From: Phycisphaerales bacterium
Lineage (GTDB): Bacteria > Planctomycetota > Phycisphaerae > Phycisphaerales > UBA1924
NCBI GenBank assembly: GCA_019747615.1
Contig: JAIEQQ010000719.1
Coordinates: forward strand, 1 to 9,797
DNA: 9,797 nt
Direction of reading: 5' to 3'
The notes below the pieces were generated by a model, which searched no databases, had not been told where the DNA came from, and saw nothing but the letters and a program-made list of their open reading frames with translations. This document shows positions 4,854 through 9,797 of the stretch, in pieces (the stretch's first letter is position 1; every line of letters begins with the position of its first letter). A program made the translations under genes and the position numbers.

Positions 4854-7724
4854 TTGAAGTTTAAAATCGGGTTCCTCGACACGCTTCCCACTCAATCGTT
4901 CGGCCGCCGGCTGGCGACCATGCTGCCGACGCTGCTCGTCGCGATGGTCCTGTGCCTCGGCCTGTTCGCGACGCCCGGCGCGCTGGCGGCAGCGCCCGCG
5001 GGCGTGGATGTCCCGGTCTTCCAGAAGCCCGGCGGCGAGGCCAACCTTGTCATCCCGAATCTGAACGATGTGAAGTTCTTCGGTATCGGCGGGCACGATC
5101 TGCTGCTCACCGGGTTCGGCGTCTCGCTGCTGGGCCTGCTTTTCGGCGCAGTGATGTTCGTCCAGCTCAGGAACCTGCCGGTTCACAAGAGCATGCTGGA
5201 GGTCAGCGAGCTGATCTATACGACCTGCAAGGCGTACATGATCCAGCAGGGCAAGTTCCTGGCCAAGCTCTTCCTCTTCATCGGCACCATCGCAGCGGTG
5301 TACTTCGGCGTCTTCGCGCCGACCACCGCCATCAGCCCCGCCACCGGCGAGTTCCAGTCCGGCTTCAGCCTTGATCGCGTTGCGCTGATCATCGCGTTCG
5401 CCATCGTCGGCGTTCTGGGCTCCTACGGCGTCGCGTGGTACGGCATCCGCGTCAACACCTTCGCCAACTCGCGCACCGCGTTCGCGTCGCTCAAGGGCAA
5501 GCCCTTCCCCTGCTACGCCATCCCGCTCAAGGCCGGCATGTCCATCGGCATGATGCTCATCAGCGTCGAGCTGTTCATCATGCTCGCCATCCTCCTGCTC
5601 CTGCCCAGCGATCTGGCCGGTGCCTGCCTCATCGGCTTTGCGATCGGTGAGTCGCTCGGAGCCGCGGCTCTGCGTATCGCCGGTGGCATCTTCACCAAGA
5701 TCGCCGACATCGGCAGTGACCTGATGAAGATCGTCTTCAAGATCAAGGAAGACGATGCCCGCAACCCCGGCGTCATCGCCGACTGTGTCGGTGACAACGC
5801 TGGCGACTCGGTCGGCCCCTCGGCCGACGGCTTTGAGACCTATGGCGTCACCGGCGTGGCGCTGATCGTGTTCACGATGATCGCCGTCACCCCGTCGATG
5901 TTCGCCCCGAAGGAAGTCAACCTGGGCACGACCGACGCGCCGCGCATGGTCAGCTACGCGTACGCCACCAGCGTGTACGACATCACTGCTACCCGCGAGG
6001 GCGGCGCGAAGGTCAACCCCGCGTTCGAGAAGGCCCTTGAGACCCGCGCCTCGCTCACGACCGACAAGGTCGAGAAGGCCAAGCTTGAGAAGCTCTCGGC
6101 CGATGTGCGCAACCCCGCAGTCGTCGCAGCGGCCAAGGACGTGGTCGAGCCATCGATCAAGAACGCCCAGACGATCCAGATCAAGCTGCTGGTCTGGCTC
6201 TTTGCGATGCGCATCTTGATGGTCATCGCCAGCGCGATCTCGTACTTCATCAACGAGGGCATCGCCAAGGCGACCTACGCCAACGCCAACAAGATGAACT
6301 TCGAGAAGCCGCTGACCAACCTCGTGTTCATCACGAGCTTCATCGCGATCGCTCTGACGTTCGCGGCGTCGTGGTTCATGCTCGGCGGCGAGGCGGCGAA
6401 GAACTACAAGCTTGACCCGGATCTTTGGTGGATGCTCTCGGCGATCATCTCCTGCGGCACCGCTGCGGGCGCGATCATCCCCGAGCTGGTCAAGGCCTTC
6501 ACCAGCACCGAGTCGCGTCACGTCCGCGAGGTCGTCAAGAGCTCTGAGCAGGGCGGCGCTTCGCTGAACATTCTCTCGGGCCTGGTGGCCGGCAACTTCT
6601 CGGCGTACTGGCTCGGCATGGCGATCATCGCGCTGATGGCCGCGGCGTACGGGATCAGCACGCTGGGGCTTGGCACGATCATGCTCGCGCCGGCGGTCTT
6701 CGCGTTCGGCCTCGTGGCCTTCGGCTTCCTCAGCATGGGCCCGGTCACCATTGCGGTGGATAGCTACGGCCCGGTGACCGACAACGCCCAGAGCGTCTTT
6801 GAGCTCTCGACGATCGAGACCACGCCGGGCATCAAGGACGAGGTCAAGAAGGACTTCGGCTTCACGCCCGACTTTGAGAAGGGCAAGGAGTTCCTGGAAG
6901 AGAACGACGGGGCGGGCAACACCTTCAAGGCCACCGCCAAGCCGGTGCTCATCGGCACCGCCGTCGTCGGTGCGACCACGATGATCTTCTCGATCATCGT
7001 CGTGCTCACCGGCGGCTTGCAGACAAATCTGGACAAGCTGAGCCTGCTGCACGCACCGTTCCTGCTGGGCCTGATCACCGGCGGCGCCGTGATCTACTGG
7101 TTCACGGGCGCCAGCACGCAGGCGGTGACGACCGGCGCGTACCGCGCCGTGGAGTTCATCAAGGCCAACATCAAGCTCGACGGCGCGACCAAGGCGAGCG
7201 TCGAGGACAGCAAGAAGGTCGTGACCATCTGCACCGAGTACGCGCAGAAGGGCATGTTCAACATCTTCCTGGGCATCTTCTTCGGCACGCTGGCGTTCGC
7301 GTTCATCGAGCCGTTCTTCTTCATTGGCTACCTCATCGGCATCGCGCTCTTCGGCTTGTACCAGGCCATGTTCATGGCCAACGCCGGCGGCGCGTGGGAC
7401 AACGCCAAGAAGATCGTGGAGACCGATCCGGAGTTCAAGGGCACCGGTCGCGGCAAGGGCAGCCCGCTGCACGACGCCTGCGTCGTCGGCGACACCGTCG
7501 GCGATCCGTTCAAGGACACCAGCTCCGTCGCGCTCAACCCGGTCATCAAGTTCACCACGCTCTTTGGCCTGCTGGCGGTCGAGCTGGCCATCCACGTCAA
7601 GGACCCGGGCTTCAAGCACACGCCGATCACGATGGGCCTCTCCGTCGCGTTCCTGCTCGTCTCGATGTACTTCGTCTACCGCAGCTTCTACGGCATGATG
7701 ATTAAGAGCGAAACGAAGCACTGA
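4854..7724 (+). CDS. hppA: Membrane-bound proton-translocating pyrophosphatase, divergent subfamily
   Basis: A 956-residue polytopic membrane enzyme that hydrolyses pyrophosphate and pumps ions out of the cytoplasm. Hallmarks, numbered from the TTG, are EDDARNP (299-305), IADCVGDNAGDSVG (308-321), FETY with Glu328, TIAVDSYGPVTDN (Asp636, Asp643), GNTFK (688-692), GGAWDNAKK (Asp849) and GDTVGDPFKDT (879-889). Lys692 occupies the position that is Lys in K+-independent and Ala in K+-dependent enzymes, predicting K+ independence. The usual DX7KXE motif is changed: from Asp285 the sequence is DIGSDLMKIVF. Usual enzymes have about 660-770 residues; this one adds an N-terminal signal-like helix (about 23-45, GALA at 42-45) and an insert at about 353-441. 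The overall pattern fits the divergent, Na+-regulated H+-pumping group, from memory of the family. Transcription ends at the terminator at 7823-7849. Confidence 0.9.
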   Translation: MKFKIGFLDTLPTQSFGRRLATMLPTLLVAMVLCLGLFATPGALAAAPAGVDVPVFQKPGGEANLVIPNLNDVKFFGIGGHDLLLTGFGVSLLGLLFGAVMFVQLRNLPVHKSMLEVSELIYTTCKAYMIQQGKFLAKLFLFIGTIAAVYFGVFAPTTAISPATGEFQSGFSLDRVALIIAFAIVGVLGSYGVAWYGIRVNTFANSRTAFASLKGKPFPCYAIPLKAGMSIGMMLISVELFIMLAILLLLPSDLAGACLIGFAIGESLGAAALRIAGGIFTKIADIGSDLMKIVFKIKEDDARNPGVIADCVGDNAGDSVGPSADGFETYGVTGVALIVFTMIAVTPSMFAPKEVNLGTTDAPRMVSYAYATSVYDITATREGGAKVNPAFEKALETRASLTTDKVEKAKLEKLSADVRNPAVVAAAKDVVEPSIKNAQTIQIKLLVWLFAMRILMVIASAISYFINEGIAKATYANANKMNFEKPLTNLVFITSFIAIALTFAASWFMLGGEAAKNYKLDPDLWWMLSAIISCGTAAGAIIPELVKAFTSTESRHVREVVKSSEQGGASLNILSGLVAGNFSAYWLGMAIIALMAAAYGISTLGLGTIMLAPAVFAFGLVAFGFLSMGPVTIAVDSYGPVTDNAQSVFELSTIETTPGIKDEVKKDFGFTPDFEKGKEFLEENDGAGNTFKATAKPVLIGTAVVGATTMIFSIIVVLTGGLQTNLDKLSLLHAPFLLGLITGGAVIYWFTGASTQAVTTGAYRAVEFIKANIKLDGATKASVEDSKKVVTICTEYAQKGMFNIFLGIFFGTLAFAFIEPFFFIGYLIGIALFGLYQAMFMANAGGAWDNAKKIVETDPEFKGTGRGKGSPLHDACVVGDTVGDPFKDTSSVALNPVIKFTTLFGLLAVELAIHVKDPGFKHTPITMGLSVAFLLVSMYFVYRSFYGMMIKSETKH

Positions 7725-7730
7725 TCGGGA

Positions 7731-7762
7731 AGTGGCAGAGTGGCAGAGTGGCAGAGTGGCGA
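7731..7762. repeat. Octamer tandem array AGTGGCAG, four units (left arm)
   Basis: AGTGGCAG occurs three times exactly, followed by AGTGGCGA. It begins six bases after the hppA stop. It forms the left arm of a long inverted repeat with 7848-7887. Confidence 0.8.
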
Positions 7763-7808
7763 AGTGAGCTTCGCAGCCGCGTGAGCTGATCTGAGACCTG
7801 CCGAATAC

Positions 7809-7820
7809 TGAAGGCCTTCA
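7809..7820. repeat. 12-bp perfect palindrome
   Basis: TGAAGGCCTTCA is a perfect palindrome two bases upstream of the intrinsic terminator. It could be a dyad protein site or an accessory hairpin, but chance cannot be excluded. Confidence 0.35.
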
Positions 7821-7822
7821 CG

Positions 7823-7849
7823 AGCCCCAGACAAGTGTCTGGGGCTTTT
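7823..7849 (+). terminator. Intrinsic terminator after hppA
   Basis: AGCCCCAGAC (7823-7832), loop AAGT, GTCTGGGGCT (7837-7846), followed directly by TTT. A perfect 10-bp GC-rich stem with a T-run of four (7846-7849) is a classical Rho-independent terminator, 98 bp after the hppA stop. It separates hppA from nuoH. Confidence 0.85.
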
Positions 7850-7889
7850 CACTTTGCCACTTCGCCACTCTGCCACTTTGCCACTTCTT
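7850..7889. repeat. Octamer tandem array CACTTTGC/CACTTCGC, five units (right arm)
   Basis: Units are CACTTTGC, CACTTCGC, CACTCTGC, CACTTTGC and CACTTCTT. They are reverse-complement variants of the octamer at 7731-7762. The array begins immediately after the terminator T-run. Confidence 0.8.
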
Positions 7890-7903
7890 CTTCCCCCGTC
7901 CGC

Positions 7904-7932
7904 TTCCCTTTCCACGCCGAATCCACTACGCT
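7904..7932 (+). promoter_or_regulatory. Weak promoter candidate giving a leaderless nuoH mRNA
   Basis: TACGCT (7927-7932) fits the TAnnnT pattern of a -10 element and ends seven bases before the nuoH ATG. TTCCCT (7904-7909), 17 bp upstream, is a poor -35. If used, transcription would begin at or next to the ATG, consistent with the absence of a Shine-Dalgarno sequence. Confidence 0.25.
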
Positions 7933-7939
7933 TGGCCCT

Positions 7940-9295
7940 ATGGAGCAGCCTTCATTCTTCACGTGGCAGCTTGTCATCTCGGTCGTCACGATCGCGGTGG
8001 TGATGCAGATCCTCCTCGGCCTCGCGGGCATCTCGATCTATCTGGAGCGCAAGATTTCGGCGTTCATGCAGGATCGCATCGGGCCCAATCGCGTGGGCTT
8101 CGGGCTGGGCCTGCCGCTGGTTGAGAAGCTCACCGGCAACTTTTCGTTCTGGGGGCTGGGCCAGTCGCTGGCCGACGGCGTGAAGATGATGCTCAAGGAA
8201 GACTTCACGCCGACCGGCGTGGACAAGGTGCTCTTCCGTCTCGCGCCCGGCTTCGCGGTGGTGCCGGCGCTGATCGGCTTTGCGATCATCCCCTGGGGCG
8301 GCATGGTCGACCTGCCGGAGTGGAAGATCCCGGTGCTCGGCTGGACGCTTGAGGCGCAGACCGCGACGGTGGCGGGCGCGAACATCAACATCGGCGTGAT
8401 GTATCTGCTGGCGGTGAGTTCGCTGTCGATCTACGCCGTGGCTCTGGGCTCGTGGGCGAGCAACAACAAGTTCTCGTTCCTCGGCGGCCTTCGCGCCAGC
8501 TCGCAGATGCTGAGCTACGAGATCCCGATGGGGCTGACGATTCTGTGCGTGCTGCTGGCGGCCGGGTCGCTGATGCCGACGGAGATCATCAAGTGGCAGG
8601 CCGAGCACGGCTGGCTGATCCTCGCGCAGCCGCTGGTCGGCGCGATCCTGTTCATCTGCATTCTCGCAGAGTGCAACCGCGCACCGTTTGACAACGCCGA
8701 GTGCGAGAGCGAGCTCGTCGGCGGATATCACACCGAGTTCTCGTCGATGCGTTTCGGCCTGTTCTTCCTTGCGGAGTACACGCACATGGCCGTCGGCGCG
8801 GCCCTGTTTGCGATCCTGTTCTTGGGCGGCTGGCAGGTGGCACCGTTCATCAATCTGCCGGGGCTGTCGCCGGAGGACACGCAGTGGTGGGCGCCGCTGG
8901 CGAAGTTCGGCGTGCTGTTCGGCAAGGCGGTGAGCCTGGTCTGCTTCATGATGGTCGTGCGGTGGTCGCTGCCGCGGCTGCGGTTTGATCAGGTCATGCA
9001 GATGGGCTGGCAGGCGGTGATCCCGCTGTCATTGCTGGCGGTGGTCGGCAACGCGGTCTTGGTCTATCTGGACCTGGCGACGATGCTGCCGATGCTGGCG
9101 ATGAACATCGGCCTGGGCGTCCTGATGCTGGCGGTGCAGCCGCTGATGCCGAAGGCGAACTCGAACCGCCGCCTGCCGCTGGCCGGCTCGCGGTTCAGCC
9201 CGCTGGTGGCGACCGACGGTGCGAGCCCTGCGCTCGCATCGATCGCACGCGTGGACGACCCGCGCGTGATGACAGCGCCGATGTCGGCACATTGA
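7940..9295 (+). CDS. nuoH: NADH-quinone oxidoreductase subunit H
   Basis: A 451-residue membrane subunit of respiratory complex I (ND1 family), which forms part of the quinone chamber and links it to the proton-pumping arm. Family motifs are YLERKISAFMQDRIGPNRVG (34-53), QSLADGVKMMLKEDFTP (75-91), RASSQMLSYEIPMGL (185-199), AECNRAPFDNAECESELV (243-260), GYHTEFSSM (262-270) and VRWSLPRLRFDQ with MGWQAVIPL (340-363). It is longer than E. coli NuoH (325): there is a small insertion around 58-74, an additional hydrophobic segment at about 380-403, and a hydrophilic tail. ATG 7940 matches the family start, but no Shine-Dalgarno precedes it. No other nuo gene is in the window: upstream is the hppA terminator, downstream an opposite-strand gene. 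It must assemble with subunits encoded elsewhere. Confidence 0.93.
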   Translation: MEQPSFFTWQLVISVVTIAVVMQILLGLAGISIYLERKISAFMQDRIGPNRVGFGLGLPLVEKLTGNFSFWGLGQSLADGVKMMLKEDFTPTGVDKVLFRLAPGFAVVPALIGFAIIPWGGMVDLPEWKIPVLGWTLEAQTATVAGANINIGVMYLLAVSSLSIYAVALGSWASNNKFSFLGGLRASSQMLSYEIPMGLTILCVLLAAGSLMPTEIIKWQAEHGWLILAQPLVGAILFICILAECNRAPFDNAECESELVGGYHTEFSSMRFGLFFLAEYTHMAVGAALFAILFLGGWQVAPFINLPGLSPEDTQWWAPLAKFGVLFGKAVSLVCFMMVVRWSLPRLRFDQVMQMGWQAVIPLSLLAVVGNAVLVYLDLATMLPMLAMNIGLGVLMLAVQPLMPKANSNRRLPLAGSRFSPLVATDGASPALASIARVDDPRVMTAPMSAH

Positions 9296-9310
9296 GTGGA
9301 GAAGCGGAAG

Positions 9311-9346
9311 GCACTGGGCACTGGGCACTGGGCACTGGGCACTGGG
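9311..9346. repeat. Perfect heptamer tandem array CACTGGG x5
   Basis: Five perfect consecutive copies of CACTGGG (9312-9346) begin 16 bases after the nuoH stop, in the spacer between convergent genes. No hairpin-type terminator is visible in this spacer. Confidence 0.85.
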
Positions 9347-9384
9347 AAGGCACGCGCCGCTAGCGCACATGGCTCAACGGGAGT

Positions 9385-9423
9385 CCACGTCTTCTCCAGT
9401 GACTCGCTCGTGTACGGCGTGTT
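9385..9423 (-). pseudogene. Degenerate copy of a zinc-ribbon protein C-terminal tail
   Basis: Read on the minus strand, this stretch encodes NTPYTSESLEKTW, which parallels GTRYSSESLAKFW at the end of the adjacent gene (9435 onward). Nine of 14 residues agree, counting the next Thr, and many silent codon positions match. It lies downstream of that gene's stop, in another frame and without its own zinc-ribbon cysteines. It is most simply the remnant of a duplicated paralog or a partial tandem duplication of the gene end. Confidence 0.45.
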
Positions 9424-9434
9424 GACCGATGTCG

Positions 9435-9797
9435 TCAGCCAAGCGGTAGCCTCTTCGTCCAGAACTTCGCCAGCGACTCGCTCGAATACCTCGTCCCGCA
9501 CTCCGGGCATACGCCCGCCGCGGGACTCGCACGAAGATCAAAGCAGCAGCTCGTACACACTCGGCAGCCCGTCATGTCGGTGCCTCCCGCCCTTCGCATC
9601 TCACGCACCGCTGTGCCCGCTTGGCTGACGAGTGCGATGAATAGCGGAGCCGGAATCAACAGATAGGCAAGGAACACCGTCAGCGCGGTCTCATGCATTC
9701 GAAAGACGCTGAACATCGCCCAGGCGAGCACTGCGAAGCCGCAGAACCACGCCGCGATCAAAAGCGGGATCCACTGTGAATGCCGGATGAGCCAGTG
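9435..9797 (-). CDS. Membrane protein with C-terminal zinc ribbon, partial at window edge
   Basis: The reading frame is open to the end of the window, so the 5' end is missing; about 120 codons are visible. It starts in view with HWLIRHSQWIPLL and contains two hydrophobic helices (roughly IPLLIAAWFCGFAVLAWAMF and ALTVFLAYLLIPAPLFIALV), then a short linker and a zinc-ribbon-like C-terminus: CTSCCFDLRASPAAGVCPECG, in which two CxxC pairs frame a FDLR motif. Such CxxC-x-DLR-CPECG tails recur in planctomycete proteins of unknown function. The TTG at 9759-9761 could be read as a start, but the coding character continues upstream and the first helix would be cut, so the true start is probably outside. 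Function unknown; metal binding at the membrane face is inferred. Confidence 0.65.
   Translation of the reverse strand, partial: HWLIRHSQWIPLLIAAWFCGFAVLAWAMFSVFRMHETALTVFLAYLLIPAPLFIALVSQAGTAVREMRRAGGTDMTGCRVCTSCCFDLRASPAAGVCPECGTRYSSESLAKFWTKRLPLG

Noticed and set aside
4839..7721. A 960-codon open frame antisense to the pyrophosphatase gene
   Set aside because: The translation is low-complexity and rich in Asp, Arg, Glu and His, as expected when a GC-rich gene is read on the opposite strand. It has no recognisable domain and the plus-strand protein is certain.
7731..7889. Octamer arrays as remains of an insertion sequence with terminal inverted repeats
   Set aside because: The interior of 79 bases holds only a palindrome and a terminator, there are no target-site duplications, and the arms are tandem octamers rather than unique ends.

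Overview
The window is GC-rich bacterial DNA, most likely from a planctomycete, probably of class Phycisphaerae. The clues are two pseudopilin-like proteins with the FTLIELLVVIAIIALL type of N-terminus, a CxxC-(F)DLR-CPECG zinc-ribbon protein, and a proton pyrophosphatase of the long divergent subfamily. I had no database, so the lineage is an inference from protein style.

Layout. Positions 59-2439 (+) hold two prepilin-like proteins and a small single-pass membrane protein, probably one transcript. A pair of inverted REP-like hairpin elements (2448-2606) separates them from a minus-strand pair: a YacP-like NYN-domain protein (3062-4024), translationally coupled to a small lipoprotein (2619-3065). 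A spacer with heptamer tandem repeats (about 4025-4311) carries a good promoter for rpsU (bS21, 4312-4608), which has a glycine-rich tail. Next is hppA (TTG start at 4854, end 7724), a 956-residue membrane pyrophosphatase preceded by a promoter candidate and a strong 18-pair hairpin. Between hppA and nuoH lie two octamer arrays in inverted orientation around a textbook intrinsic terminator. nuoH (7940-9295) stands apart from other complex I genes. Last come a heptamer array, a degenerate copy of a zinc-ribbon gene tail, and the 3' part of a minus-strand membrane/zinc-ribbon gene that runs off the window edge.

How the genes relate. hppA and nuoH both serve membrane energetics (pyrophosphate-driven ion pumping; NADH-driven proton pumping) but are separated by a terminator, so they look like neighbours rather than an operon. 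The pilin-like genes probably belong to an export or surface system encoded elsewhere. I see no CRISPR, transposase, phage, rRNA or tRNA gene, and no clear new multi-gene system. The most unusual items are the intergenic repeat architectures and the divergent catalytic motif of the pyrophosphatase.
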